From positions 310,001 to 374,000 of the forward strand of contig NZ_JAAGPI010000002.1 in NCBI RefSeq assembly GCF_017104715.1: DNA of 64,000 bases. The letters run 5' to 3'. A model generated the notes under the pieces. The model saw only the letters and a program-made list of their open reading frames with translations, did not search any database and was not told the origin of the DNA. This DNA comes from Burkholderia sp. Ac-20365 (GTDB lineage: Bacteria; Pseudomonadota; Gammaproteobacteria; Burkholderiales; Burkholderiaceae). Position 1 is the stretch's first letter. Each line of letters starts with the position of its first letter. Position numbers and translations under genes: made by a program. Below, in pieces: positions 44,625 through 53,801 of the stretch.

Positions 44625-46238
44625 ATGTCTAGCATCGGACACGATGTAGCCGCAGGGCACGAGCACGTGCACGGCGACCATGCGCACGAGACGCCGCATG
44701 GCTGGCGTCGCTGGCTGTTCGCCACCAACCACAAAGATATCGGTACGCTGTACCTGCTGTTCTCGTTCATCATGTTTTTGTCCGGCGGCGTGATGGCGCT
44801 GGGCATCCGCGCCGAGCTGTTCGAACCGGGCCTGCAGATCATGCGACCCGAGTTCTTCAACCAGCTCACCACCATGCACGGCCTGATCATGGTGTTCGGC
44901 GCGATCATGCCGGCCTTCGTCGGCTTCGCGAACTGGATGATTCCGCTGCAGATCGGCGCATCGGACATGGCCTTCGCACGGATGAACAACTTCAGCTTCT
45001 GGCTGCTGCCCGTCGCTGCCGTGCTGCTGGTCGGTTCGTTCTTCACGCCGGGCGGCGCAACCGCCGCAGGCTGGACTCTGTACGCGCCGCTGTCCACCCA
45101 GATGGGCCCAGGCATGGACTTCGCGATTTTCGCGGTCCACATCATGGGCGCGTCGTCGATCATGGGCGGCATCAACATCGTCGTGACGATCCTGAACATG
45201 CGCGCACCCGGCCTCACGCTGATGAAGATGCCGATGTTCGTGTGGACGTGGCTGATCACCGCGTACCTGCTGATCGCCGTGATGCCGGTGCTCGCAGGCG
45301 CGATCACGATGGTGCTGTTCGACCGCCACTTCGGCACGTCGTTCTTCAACGCGGCAGGCGGCGGCGACCCGGTGATGTATCAGCACATCTTCTGGTTCTT
45401 CGGACACCCCGAGGTCTACATCATGATCTTGCCGGCGTTCGGGATCGTGTCGCAGGTGATCCCGGCGTTCGCGCGCAAGCCGCTGTTCGGCTATAGCTCG
45501 ATGGTGTACGCAACGGCGTCGATCGCGATCCTGTCGTTCATGGTCTGGGCGCACCACATGTTCGCGACGGGCATGCCGGTCACGGGCCAGCTGTTCTTCA
45601 TGTACGCGACGATGCTGATCGCCGTGCCGACGGGCGTGAAGGTGTTCAACTGGGTCGCGACGATGTGGCGCGGTTCGCTCACTTTCGAAACGCCGATGCT
45701 GTTCGCGGTGGGCTTCCTGTTCGTGTTCACGTTTGGCGGTCTGACGGGCCTGATGCTCGCGATGGCGCCGCTCGATATCCAGTATCACGGCACTTACTTC
45801 GTGGTCGCGCACTTCCACTACGTGCTGGTGGCGGGGTCTCTGTTCGGTCTCTTCTCCGGCTGGTACTACTGGGCGCCGAAGTGGACCGGCTGGATGTACA
45901 ACGAGACGCGCGGCAAGATCCACTTCTGGGCTTCGCTGATCACGTTCAACCTCGCGTTCCTGCCGATGCACTTCGTCGGTCTTGCCGGCATGCCGCGTCG
46001 TTATGCCGACTACCCGGCGCAGTTCACCGACTGGAACCAGGTCATCACGATCGGTGCGTTCGGCTTTGGTCTCGCGCAGGTGTACTTCCTGTTCGCAGTC
46101 GCGCTGCCGGCGTATCGCGGCGGCGGCGAACTCGAAAAGGCCGGCGACAAGCCGTGGGATGGCGCAACGGGCCTCGAATGGACCGTGCCGAGCCCGGCTC
46201 CGTTCCACACGTTCGAAAATCCGCCGACGGTCGAATAA
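44625..46238 (+). CDS. ctaD: Cytochrome c oxidase subunit I (aa3 type)
   Basis: The 537-residue catalytic subunit has 12 helices and carries heme a and the heme a3-CuB site. The marks are the first heme a ligand His in TTMHGLIMVFGA, the CuB His and cross-linked Tyr in FWFFGHPEVYIMILP, and the distal pair in YFVVAHFHYVLVAG. An N-terminal His-rich extension (HEHVHGDHAHETPHG) precedes helix I. It follows coxB by 45 bp with a TAGGAGA SD. Confidence 0.97.
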   Translation: MSSIGHDVAAGHEHVHGDHAHETPHGWRRWLFATNHKDIGTLYLLFSFIMFLSGGVMALGIRAELFEPGLQIMRPEFFNQLTTMHGLIMVFGAIMPAFVGFANWMIPLQIGASDMAFARMNNFSFWLLPVAAVLLVGSFFTPGGATAAGWTLYAPLSTQMGPGMDFAIFAVHIMGASSIMGGINIVVTILNMRAPGLTLMKMPMFVWTWLITAYLLIAVMPVLAGAITMVLFDRHFGTSFFNAAGGGDPVMYQHIFWFFGHPEVYIMILPAFGIVSQVIPAFARKPLFGYSSMVYATASIAILSFMVWAHHMFATGMPVTGQLFFMYATMLIAVPTGVKVFNWVATMWRGSLTFETPMLFAVGFLFVFTFGGLTGLMLAMAPLDIQYHGTYFVVAHFHYVLVAGSLFGLFSGWYYWAPKWTGWMYNETRGKIHFWASLITFNLAFLPMHFVGLAGMPRRYADYPAQFTDWNQVITIGAFGFGLAQVYFLFAVALPAYRGGGELEKAGDKPWDGATGLEWTVPSPAPFHTFENPPTVE

Positions 46239-46340
46239 AGCCGCAAGCAGTATTCGAAGCTCCCGCTCCGGCGTCGCAACGCCGGAGCGGGAAGCGGGAC
46301 AAAAACACAGTGCAGCAACGTAGTACCAAGAAAGTTGAGC

Positions 46341-46478
46341 ATGAGCCGGAATCCACAAAAAAGACGTACGCCTGAAGAAATTCGTGCAGGGAATCTGCGA
46401 CTCGGTCTGATTCTGCTTGCCGTCGTCGCCGTCTTTTTTCTGGGTGCCGTCGTCAAGCAGGTCTGGTTCTCTTCCTGA
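46341..46478 (+). CDS. Small cytochrome oxidase assembly-type membrane protein
   Basis: A 45-residue frame, MSRNPQKRRTPEEIRAGNLR then one helix (about 21-39, LGLILLAVVAVFFLGAVV) and the end KQVWFSS, stands between ctaD and ctaG. Its place and layout match the short conserved proteins annotated as cytochrome oxidase small assembly proteins in Burkholderiales. It has a weak GAG before the ATG. It is easily missed because of its size. Confidence 0.8.
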   Translation: MSRNPQKRRTPEEIRAGNLRLGLILLAVVAVFFLGAVVKQVWFSS

Positions 46479-46531
46479 CCTGTCGTGACGAGTCTGGATC
46501 GCCCGTGTACGTGATCTGTTGAGGAAGTTCG

Positions 46532-47146
46532 ATGTCGACGCAACCGCCCGCCGGGGCCGATCGTTCTTTTAACCGTCCGATGCTGTTCAAGCTCGTGGTG
46601 GTCGCGTTGCTGATGTTCGGCTTCGGCTTTGCGCTGATCCCGATGTATCGCGCGATCTGCGAGGTCACGGGCATCAACAACCTCGTGCAGCGCGACGCCA
46701 GCGCGCGCGAGGCGAAGAACACGCAGGTCGATATGAGCCGCACGATTTCGATCGAATTCGACGCGAACGCGCGCGGGCCGCTCGGGTTCAAGCCGGAGCA
46801 GAACAGTATCGACGTGCATCCGGGCGAAGTGACGACGGTGATGTACGACGTGAGCAACCAGCAGGCGCGCACGATCCAGGCTCAGGCGATTCCGAGCTAT
46901 GCGCCGAAGCAGGCCACGGAGTTCTTCAAGAAGATCGAGTGTTTTTGCTTTACGCAGCAGACGTTGAAGGCGAACGAATCGAAGCGCATGCCCGTGGTGT
47001 TCGTCGTCGATCCGAAGCTGCCGAAAGACGTGAAGACGATCACCTTGTCGTACACGTTCTTCGAACTGAATACGCCCGCGCCCACGACGCGCGGCACGGA
47101 AGGTCAGACGGCGCAAGGCGCGGCGAAGGCAGCGAACCCGGCCTGA
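46532..47146 (+). CDS. ctaG: Cytochrome c oxidase assembly protein, Cox11 family
   Basis: Cox11/CtaG delivers copper to CuB of subunit I. The 204-residue protein has one N-terminal helix (about 17-37) and a periplasmic domain with the copper-binding CFCFTQQ (Cys137 and Cys139 region, KIECFCFTQQTL) and the MPVVFVVDP strand. The GAGGAAG SD supports the start at 46532. It lies in the cox operon between the small protein and DUF2970. Confidence 0.94.
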   Translation: MSTQPPAGADRSFNRPMLFKLVVVALLMFGFGFALIPMYRAICEVTGINNLVQRDASAREAKNTQVDMSRTISIEFDANARGPLGFKPEQNSIDVHPGEVTTVMYDVSNQQARTIQAQAIPSYAPKQATEFFKKIECFCFTQQTLKANESKRMPVVFVVDPKLPKDVKTITLSYTFFELNTPAPTTRGTEGQTAQGAAKAANPA

Positions 47147-47183
47147 CGCGAATCAACGACGCTTGCCGACAGAAGGCGAGGAT

Positions 47184-47396
47184 ATGAGCGATAGCGGTCG
47201 CGGCGGCAGGAAAAGCAGTTTCGGCCAGTCGATGAAAGCGGTGATGTGGTCGTTTTTCGGTGTGCGCAAGCGGCGCGATCTGGAAGCGGATGCCACGCAG
47301 CTGAACCCGCTGCATGTGATCGCAGCGGCGCTGATCGGCGCGGCGATTTTCATCGGGGTGCTGATCCTGATCGTGCGCGTGGTGGTCGGCTCGTAG
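47184..47396 (+). CDS. DUF2970 family small membrane protein
   Basis: The 70-residue protein has a basic N-terminal part (FGQSMKAVMWSFFGVRKRRDLE) and one C-terminal helix (about 44-68), as in DUF2970. The start at 47184 has an AGGCGAGG SD; the frame continues upstream to 47163. It is common between ctaG and subunit III in beta-proteobacteria. Its function is unknown. Confidence 0.82.
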   Translation: MSDSGRGGRKSSFGQSMKAVMWSFFGVRKRRDLEADATQLNPLHVIAAALIGAAIFIGVLILIVRVVVGS

Positions 47397-47544
47397 GCGG
47401 ATGAGGCAGGATCGGATGGAGCAGGGCGGCGAGGCAGCGCAGCGCGCCGCAGGAGACAGAGCCCGGGCGCAGCGCAACCGGCTGCGGATTTACCCGGACC
47501 AAGCGGACCAAGCGGAACAACTGGACTGAAGTGGAGAATCAATA

Positions 47545-48402
47545 ATGAGCGGTCAAAACGAGAGCCCGTACTATTTCATACCGCATCCGTCGCGGCATCC
47601 GATCAGCGCCGCCCTCGGCCTGCTGGTCATGCTCGGATCGTTTGCGGCGTGGGTGAACGGCGAGCCGTGGGCGCCTATTACCGCGCTGATCGGTCTGCTG
47701 TGGCTGCTCTACACGCTGTACCACTGGTTCGGCGACGCCATCTCGGAGTCGGAAGGCGGGATGTACGGCAAGAAAGTCGACGCGTCGTTCCGCTGGAGCA
47801 TGAGCTGGTTCATCTTCTCCGAAGTGATGTTCTTCGGCGCATTCTTCGGCGCGCTGTTCTATGCGCGTCAGATCGCGATGCATCAGCTCGGCAGTCTCGA
47901 CTACAAGCTGATCTGGCCGGACTTCACGGCGGTGTGGCCGAATATCGGACCGGCGGATCTCGTCTCGCACTTCAAGTCGATGACGCCGTGGCCCGTGCCG
48001 ACCATCAACACGGCGCTGCTGCTGTCGTCGGGCGCGACGCTGACGGTGTCGCACCACGCGCTGCGCGATAACCATCGCACGAAGGCAATCGCATGGCTTG
48101 CCGCCACGCTGCTGCTGGGCGTCACGTTCCTGTTCCTGCAAGGCTTCGAGTATTTCCACGCGTACAACGAACTGAACCTGACGCTTGCATCGGGCGTGTA
48201 CGGCTCGACCTTCTTCCTGCTGACGGGCTTCCACGGTTTCCACGTGTTCCTCGGCGGCACGATGCTGGCGGTGGTGCTGGTGCGGATGATCCGCGGCCAC
48301 TTCACGGCGGACCATCACTTCGCGTTCGAAGGCGCAGCGTGGTACTGGCACTTTGTCGACGTCGTGTGGCTGGGGCTGTACGTCGTCGTCTACTGGCTGT
48401 AA
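47545..48402 (+). CDS. ctaE: Cytochrome c oxidase subunit III
   Basis: The 285-residue subunit has seven helices and the usual features: an N-terminal YYFIPHPSRHPI, WSMSWFIFSEVMFFGAFFGALFY and GFHGFHVFLGGTML, ending AWYWHFVDVVWLGLYVVVYWL. It stabilises subunit I. It follows DUF2970 by 148 bp and is the last gene before the convergent small protein; a terminator stands at 48566. Confidence 0.95.
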   Translation: MSGQNESPYYFIPHPSRHPISAALGLLVMLGSFAAWVNGEPWAPITALIGLLWLLYTLYHWFGDAISESEGGMYGKKVDASFRWSMSWFIFSEVMFFGAFFGALFYARQIAMHQLGSLDYKLIWPDFTAVWPNIGPADLVSHFKSMTPWPVPTINTALLLSSGATLTVSHHALRDNHRTKAIAWLAATLLLGVTFLFLQGFEYFHAYNELNLTLASGVYGSTFFLLTGFHGFHVFLGGTMLAVVLVRMIRGHFTADHHFAFEGAAWYWHFVDVVWLGLYVVVYWL

Positions 48403-48565
48403 AGCGGCTGCAAGCGTGGTTGCAGAGCCACGCTAGCCTGCGCATGCCGTGCGTCATATCGACGCATCGAGGCGCTGCAGGCAAGCTGCAAGACAGGTGA
48501 TGACCGATGCAGTCCGAGCGTTGAGCGGGTGACTGCGGGAGCTATCCCGGAAAAGACTCAGGCAG

Positions 48566-48597
48566 CGCCGCCCTCGACCCCGTCAGGGCGGCGTTTT
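48566..48597 (+). terminator. Intrinsic terminator after ctaE
   Basis: CGCCGCCCT (48566-48574) pairs with AGGGCGGCG (48585-48593) around 10 bases, followed by TTTT. It is 163 bp after the ctaE stop. The rest of the 48403-48740 gap holds no visible gene. Confidence 0.8.
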
Positions 48598-48740
48598 GCT
48601 TCGATGAGGGTGATATTTCGCCGATCTCGTAACGGTGTATTGCGCTGATCGACGTGTCGTTGCGTGGCATACTTCGCCGGCAATTCGGGATAGCGGGTGA
48701 TATGGCACCGTATCGACGAGCGCGTGACCGGACGAGCGCA

Positions 48741-48950
48741 TCACCGTCCGTACGGAATGCCCGTCGAGTGAATCCAGCCCATCCAGTTCGCGAACAGGAT
48801 GAACAGGAAGAGCGAAATCGACAGGCCGACACGCGTGGCCAGCGACCACACCATACGCTTCGTCTTGCCGCGGTCGTGCATCATGAAATACAGCGCGGAC
48901 ACCATGCTGGCAATGATCAGAACGAACGCGATGGGAACGAGAATGTGCAT
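48741..48950 (-). CDS. Twin transmembrane helix small protein (DUF2909)
   Basis: The 69-residue protein has two helices (about 2-22 and 38-58) joined by a basic loop (MMHDRGKTKRMVWSLATR), the DUF2909 pattern. It is on the opposite strand inside the oxidase locus, convergent with ctaE and divergent from the SURF1 gene, a known arrangement in Burkholderiales. It may relate to oxidase assembly, but no function is shown. Confidence 0.85.
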   Translation of the reverse strand: MHILVPIAFVLIIASMVSALYFMMHDRGKTKRMVWSLATRVGLSISLFLFILFANWMGWIHSTGIPYGR

Positions 48951-49048
48951 GGAATCAACTGAAATTCAGGAACGCGAAAGCAACGATTTCATTATCGCAC
49001 CGCGCGCAATGGTTCGCGTCTCGACCGAAAGCTCACGATAAGCGCACG

Positions 49049-49816
49049 ATGAAGATCCGTCTGATCCCGACGCTGCTGATTCTGATTGTCGTCGCCGTTA
49101 CGGTGAAACTCGGCTTCTGGCAACGCGACCGCGCGCATCAGAAGGAAGCGCTGCAGGCGCAGATCACGCAGTTCGAGAACGCGCCCGCGCGGAACGTCGG
49201 CGCGGCGCCGATCGCGCTGAAGGACATCGAGTTTCATCGCGTGCGTGCAGTCGGACAGTTTATGCCGCAGCAAGTGGTGTACCTCGATAATCGCCCGTAT
49301 AACGACCAGCCGGGCTTTTACGTCGTGATGCCCTTTAAACTGCGCGACGGCGGCTACGTGCTCGTCAACCGCGGCTGGCTGCCGCGCAATGTCAACGACC
49401 GCACGACGATCGCGCCGTACGACACGCCGAAGGGCGAGATCGAGATCACAGGCATCGCGCGTGCCGATGCGACGCGTGCCTATGAACTCGGCGAGGGTGG
49501 CTCGGCCGCGCATCAGACGATTCGCCAGAATCTCGATGTCGCGTCGTATGCGGCGGAAACGGGCCTGGCACTGCAGCCGTTCGTGATCCAGCAGCTCAGC
49601 GACGACGGCGACAAGCTTGTGCGCGACTGGCCCGCGCCGGCTTCTGGTGTGGAACGCAACTACGGCTATATGGCGCAGTGGTGGGGCATGGCGGCCGCCG
49701 CGATTGTTTTCGGGCTGTACGCAGCCCGGCGCAGCGCGAAGCACGCGAAACTCGCGGACGACAAGGCGCCCGAAAGCAGCACCGCCGCCGGCAACGGACA
49801 GACGCCCCGCGCGTGA
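49049..49816 (+). CDS. SURF1-family oxidase assembly protein
   Basis: The 255-residue protein has a helix at each end (about 3-20 and 208-228) and the SURF1 core between them (LGFWQRDRAHQKE, VYLDNRPYNDQPGFYVVMPF, VLVNRGWLP and the C-terminal NYGYMAQWWGMA). SURF1 helps load heme a into subunit I. It starts a second rightward block (SURF1, Sco-like, ctaA, ctaB, sco). Confidence 0.93.
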   Translation: MKIRLIPTLLILIVVAVTVKLGFWQRDRAHQKEALQAQITQFENAPARNVGAAPIALKDIEFHRVRAVGQFMPQQVVYLDNRPYNDQPGFYVVMPFKLRDGGYVLVNRGWLPRNVNDRTTIAPYDTPKGEIEITGIARADATRAYELGEGGSAAHQTIRQNLDVASYAAETGLALQPFVIQQLSDDGDKLVRDWPAPASGVERNYGYMAQWWGMAAAAIVFGLYAARRSAKHAKLADDKAPESSTAAGNGQTPRA

Positions 49817-49868
49817 GATTTCGTGCGCGGCCTGGACGCAGACAAAAGGCGTAATCGAAAGCGCCGTC

Positions 49869-50558
49869 ATGGAGAGAGGATCAGGAGTGGTGACGCAGAA
49901 TTCCCGTTCGCAGCAATCCGGACAGCAACCGGCGCAAGACAACCGACGCGTGATTCCCGGCCAACCCAACGGGCAAGGCTCGTGGCAGCGCGGCCGCTGG
50001 ATGTTGCTGCTGATCGCGCTGGTCTGCGCGGCGCCTGTGATCGCCTCGTATTTCACGTACTACGTGATCAAGCCGACGGGCGGCACGACCAGCTACGGCA
50101 CGCTGATCTCGCCGCAACGGCCGATTCCCGACTCGCTCGTCGTGACGGGCGAGGACGGCAAGCCGATGAAGCTCGCGTCGTTGCGCGGCCGCTGGCTGAT
50201 GATTTCGGTCGACAGCAGCGCCTGCGACAAGCCTTGCGTGACCAAGCTGTACTTCATGCGCCAGGTGCGCGCGACGCAGGCTGGCGAGCGCGAGCGCATC
50301 GTCAACGTGTTTCTGCGCACGGATGCGAACAAGGTGCCCGACGTCGTCGATAACGCGTACAAGGACACGGAGATGCTGATCGCCGATCCGAAGGAAGTGG
50401 CCGCGTGGCTGCCCGCCGACGAAGGCACGCAACCCACTGACCACATCTATATGGTCGACCCGAACGGCAACCTGATGATGCGGTTTCCGAAAGACGCAAA
50501 CCCGACGAAGATCAAAGGTGATGTGTCGAAACTGCTTAGAAATTCCGGTATCGGCTAA
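49869..50558 (+). CDS. Sco-like thioredoxin-fold membrane protein
   Basis: The 229-residue protein has a polar N-terminus, one helix (about 43-66) and a periplasmic thioredoxin-like domain. It has a Cys119-x3-Cys123 pair (SACDKPCVTK) and a His near 196 (TDHIYMVDPNG), the arrangement of Sco copper chaperones, though overall similarity looks low. GTG codons at 49887 and 49890, preceded by GAGAGAGGA, could be the true start. It lies between the SURF1 gene and ctaA. It may deliver copper or reduce CuA cysteines; this is inferred. Confidence 0.78.
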   Translation: MERGSGVVTQNSRSQQSGQQPAQDNRRVIPGQPNGQGSWQRGRWMLLLIALVCAAPVIASYFTYYVIKPTGGTTSYGTLISPQRPIPDSLVVTGEDGKPMKLASLRGRWLMISVDSSACDKPCVTKLYFMRQVRATQAGERERIVNVFLRTDANKVPDVVDNAYKDTEMLIADPKEVAAWLPADEGTQPTDHIYMVDPNGNLMMRFPKDANPTKIKGDVSKLLRNSGIG

Positions 50559-50606
50559 AGTGCCGCGAGTGCGTTCAAACGCGCTCTGTCGAGAGAAGGA
50601 AGATAG

Positions 50607-51716
50607 ATGTTCGTATTGCAACTGGGACTGATCGGGCTGTGCATTGCGCTGCTGCCGTTGTCGTACGTGTGGGTGAAAGCCGACGACAACAAGTTCCGCA
50701 AGCTGGTCTGGGTCACGACCTTCCTGACGCTGGATCTGGTGATGTTCGGCGGCTTCACGCGCCTGACGGATTCCGGCCTGGGTTGCCCCGACTGGCCGGG
50801 CTGCTACGGCACGTCGTCGCCGTTCATCGCGCACGCGGCGATCAACGCGGCGTATCACGCGATGCCGTCGGGTCCTGTCAGCATGACCAAGGCGTGGATC
50901 GAGATGATTCACCGTTACTTTGCGATGGCGATTGGCGTGCTGATCGTCGCGCAGACGATCATCGCGTGGGTCGCGCGCATCAAGCGCCGTCCGCTGCATG
51001 TATCGCCGTGGTGGCCGACCTCGCTGCTGCTGCTGATTCTCGTGCAGGGCGCGTTCGGCGCGTGGACCGTGACGATGAAGCTGCAACCCGTGATCGTGAC
51101 GATTCACCTGCTGCTCGGGCTTGCGCTGCTGGGCACGCTCGGCTGGCTGGCCGCGCGACAAACGCCGCTGCCCGCATACGAGCCGGAAGCGTCGCGCTGG
51201 CGTACGGCCGCGCAGTTCGGCCTCGCGCTGCTGATCGTGCAGATCGCGCTAGGCGGCTGGGTCAGCACGAATTACGCGGTGCTCGCGTGTACCGACTTCC
51301 CGACCTGCAACGGCCAGTGGCTTCCGCCGATGGACTTCGAACACGGCTTCCATCTGTGGCGTGCGCTGGGCATGACGGGCGACGGCGACGTGATCACGCA
51401 GGACGCGCTGGTCGCGATCCACTGGACACACCGCACGTTCGCGTTTGTCGTGGTTGCGTATCTGCTGTGGTTCGCGCTGAAAATGCGCCGTTTCGAGTCG
51501 CTGCGGCGGCCCGCGAACGGCGTGCTGCTCGTGATCGTGATCCAGTTCATCACGGGCCTGTCGAACATTGTTTTGCAATGGCCTTTGCCCATTGCCGTCG
51601 CCCATAACGGCGGGGCCGCGATCCTGCTGCTCTTGCTCGTTATGTTAAACTTTCGAATCGCTTATAGCCGTCCCGGCCGCGCCATGGTTCCCGCGCGCGA
51701 CGCCGCGCCAGCGTGA
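50607..51716 (+). CDS. ctaA: Heme A synthase (COX15/CtaA)
   Basis: The 369-residue membrane enzyme oxidises the C8 methyl of heme O to make heme A. It has about eight helices with the family histidines in WIEMIHRYFAMAIG and VAIHWTHRTFAFVV and the segment GGFTRLTDSGLGCPDWPGCYG near residues 48-68. The SD AGAAGGAAGA precedes the ATG. ctaB follows 6 bp later, so heme O and heme A synthesis are coupled. Confidence 0.95.
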   Translation: MFVLQLGLIGLCIALLPLSYVWVKADDNKFRKLVWVTTFLTLDLVMFGGFTRLTDSGLGCPDWPGCYGTSSPFIAHAAINAAYHAMPSGPVSMTKAWIEMIHRYFAMAIGVLIVAQTIIAWVARIKRRPLHVSPWWPTSLLLLILVQGAFGAWTVTMKLQPVIVTIHLLLGLALLGTLGWLAARQTPLPAYEPEASRWRTAAQFGLALLIVQIALGGWVSTNYAVLACTDFPTCNGQWLPPMDFEHGFHLWRALGMTGDGDVITQDALVAIHWTHRTFAFVVVAYLLWFALKMRRFESLRRPANGVLLVIVIQFITGLSNIVLQWPLPIAVAHNGGAAILLLLLVMLNFRIAYSRPGRAMVPARDAAPA

Positions 51717-51722
51717 CTCTTC

Positions 51723-52628
51723 ATGGACAGCACAACTCTCCCCCATTCGCCCGGTAGCCGGATTTCCCAGTACATTGCGCTGACGAAGCCGCGCGTCACG
51801 CAACTCGCCGTTTTCTGCGCAGTGATCGGTATGTTCCTCGCCACGCCCGGTATGGTGCCGTGGACGGTGCTGATCGGCGGCGCGGTCGGTATCTGGTTGC
51901 TGGCAGGCGCTGCGTTCGCCATCAACTGTCTCGTCGAGCAGAAAATCGACGCGAAGATGCGCCGCACTTCGTGGCGTCCGTCGGCGCGCGGCGAGATTAC
52001 TTCGGCGCAGATTCTGCTGTTCTCGGCCGTGCTCGGCGCGCTTGGCATGTGGACGCTCTACACGTTCACCAACGCGCTGACGATGTGGCTCACCATCGCC
52101 ACCTTCGTCGGCTACGCAATCATCTATACGCTGCTGCTCAAGCCTTATACGCCGCAGAACATCGTGATCGGCGGCGCGTCGGGCGCGATGCCGCCGGCGC
52201 TCGGCTGGGCCGCGGTGACGGGCGCCGTTCCCGGCGACGCGTGGATTCTCGTGCTGATCATCTTCGTGTGGACGCCGCCGCATTTCTGGGCGCTCGCGCT
52301 GTATCGCCGCAAGGATTACGAAAACGCCGGTCTGCCGATGCTGCCCATCACGCACGGTGAGGCGTATACGCGTCTGCATATCCTGCTGTACACGGTCATT
52401 CTGTTCGCAGTCACGCTGATGCCGTTTATCTCGGGCATGAGCGGAATCGTGTATCTGGTGTCGGCGGTCCTGTTGGGTGCTGTGTTCCTCGCGTATGCGT
52501 GGAAGATCTATCGGGAATATTCCGACGCTCTCGCGCGTAAAACCTTCCGTTACTCGATCGTTTATCTGTCGCTGTTGTTTGCGGCGCTGCTGATCGACCA
52601 CTACACGCGTGCCTTGATCGGCGCGTAA
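51723..52628 (+). CDS. ctaB: Protoheme IX farnesyltransferase (heme O synthase)
   Basis: The 301-residue UbiA-family enzyme adds farnesyl to protoheme to make heme O. It has nine helices, with the first Asp-rich motif region [19 protein letters not shown] (about 64-82) and the second region [22 protein letters not shown] (about 180-201). ctaA lies just upstream and the sco gene begins 4 bp after its stop. Confidence 0.96.
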   Translation: MDSTTLPHSPGSRISQYIALTKPRVTQLAVFCAVIGMFLATPGMVPWTVLIGGAVGIWLLAGAAFAINCLVEQKIDAKMRRTSWRPSARGEITSAQILLFSAVLGALGMWTLYTFTNALTMWLTIATFVGYAIIYTLLLKPYTPQNIVIGGASGAMPPALGWAAVTGAVPGDAWILVLIIFVWTPPHFWALALYRRKDYENAGLPMLPITHGEAYTRLHILLYTVILFAVTLMPFISGMSGIVYLVSAVLLGAVFLAYAWKIYREYSDALARKTFRYSIVYLSLLFAALLIDHYTRALIGA

Positions 52629-52632
52629 CACC

Positions 52633-53250
52633 ATGCTCAATGTACGGATCGCGCGCGCGGCGCGCGTTGCTCTCGTCGCGTGCGCGCTCGGCGCCGCGGC
52701 GCTGATGTCGGGATGCGGCAAGGAACAGCCCGCGTTCACGAACGTCGATATCACGGGCAACAAGCAGTTCGGCGCCGACTTCTCGCTGCCCGATTCGAGC
52801 GGCAAGGTACGCTCGCTCGCGGACTACAAGGGCAAGGTCGTCGTGCTGTTCTTTGGCTACACGCATTGCCCGGACGTGTGTCCGACGACGATGGCCGAAC
52901 TCTCGCAAGCGCTCCAGCAACTCGGTCCCGAGGACGCGAAACGCGTGCAGGTGCTGTTCGTCACTGTCGATCCCGAGCGCGATACGCCCGAACTGATGGC
53001 GCAATACGTGCCTGCGTTCAATCCGACGTTCGTCGGGCTGCGTCCGGCAAATCAGGAACAGCTGGACAAGGTCGCGAAGGATTTCCGCGTGTACTACGCG
53101 AAGGTGCCGGGCAAGACGCCCGACAGCTACACGATGGATCACACGGCCGCGAGCTATGTATTCGATACCGACGGCAAGCTGCGTCTGTTCGCGCGCGACG
53201 GGCAAGGCGCGTCGCCGTGGGTGCACGATCTGAAGCTGCTGCTCGGCTAA
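52633..53250 (+). CDS. SCO1/SenC copper chaperone lipoprotein
   Basis: The 205-residue Sco protein metalates the CuA centre of subunit II. The lipobox LMSGC gives Cys28 as lipid anchor; the copper ligands are Cys79 and Cys83 (THCPDVCPT) and His170 (MDHTAASYVFD). The domain is of normal length. It closes the heme A/assembly block and is followed by a strong terminator. Confidence 0.94.
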   Translation: MLNVRIARAARVALVACALGAAALMSGCGKEQPAFTNVDITGNKQFGADFSLPDSSGKVRSLADYKGKVVVLFFGYTHCPDVCPTTMAELSQALQQLGPEDAKRVQVLFVTVDPERDTPELMAQYVPAFNPTFVGLRPANQEQLDKVAKDFRVYYAKVPGKTPDSYTMDHTAASYVFDTDGKLRLFARDGQGASPWVHDLKLLLG

Positions 53251-53270
53251 AAGCTCAGCAAGCGTCAAGA

Positions 53271-53302
53271 AAAAAGGCTGCACGACAACGTGCAGCCTTT
53301 TT
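53271..53302. terminator. Bidirectional intrinsic terminator after the sco gene
   Basis: GGCTGCACG (53276-53284) pairs with CGTGCAGCC (53289-53297) around ACAA, flanked by five A and five T. It ends the oxidase assembly operon and also the convergent YciI gene. Confidence 0.92.
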
Positions 53303-53319
53303 CATTTTCAAGCCTCAAT

Positions 53320-53610
53320 TCACTCAGGCACTTTCAGATTCATCCCCGGCGCCATCCGCGTTGCTTTGAACTCCGTCACGTCATAGCGCGCTACTTTCTG
53401 CTGCGCGAACGGATCGCTCGCAAGAATCTCATCCAGTCTCGATCGCTCGATACCCGCAGCGATTATCACGCCGCCATCGCGCGGCACTTTCGGTCCCGCC
53501 ATGATGAACACGCCCGCGTCGAACTGACGCGTGAGGAACGCGCGGTGCGCTTCCAGCACATCGTCGACGCGATCGAGCGATGCCGTGTAGATGAGGGAGA
53601 CGACGTACAT
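53320..53610 (-). CDS. YciI-family protein
   Basis: The 96-residue protein belongs to the YciI/DGPF family: MYVVSLIYTASLDRVDDVLEAHRAFL at the start, with the conserved His22-containing segment, and DGGVIIAA and DPFAQQKVARYDVTEF. The family has a ferredoxin-like fold with unclear, perhaps lyase or binding, function. I start at 53610; the frame extends to 53658. It is convergent with the sco gene. Confidence 0.85.
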   Translation of the reverse strand: MYVVSLIYTASLDRVDDVLEAHRAFLTRQFDAGVFIMAGPKVPRDGGVIIAAGIERSRLDEILASDPFAQQKVARYDVTEFKATRMAPGMNLKVPE

Positions 53611-53801
53611 TCGGAACCTCGCAAACAGGAGACGTAGTGCGCCATTATCGGCTGACACGACGCCGGGCGTAGCTTACAGCCTGCCTCAAGTCGGCGCATC
53701 GATATGCCGTTATCCAGAAGAGCAATCGTTTGCGCCGGTTTTTTCTTAAGCGAGCGCTGCAGATATGCCGAAGAAGTGACTACACAGAAGAGACCAACAC
53801 A

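Noticed and set aside
42825..46358. A 1177-codon open frame on the minus strand opposite the oxidase genes
   Set aside because: It lies opposite coxB and ctaD, which have unmistakable motifs. Its translation is rich in Arg, His, Asp and Val without domains, the usual shadow of a high-GC coding strand.
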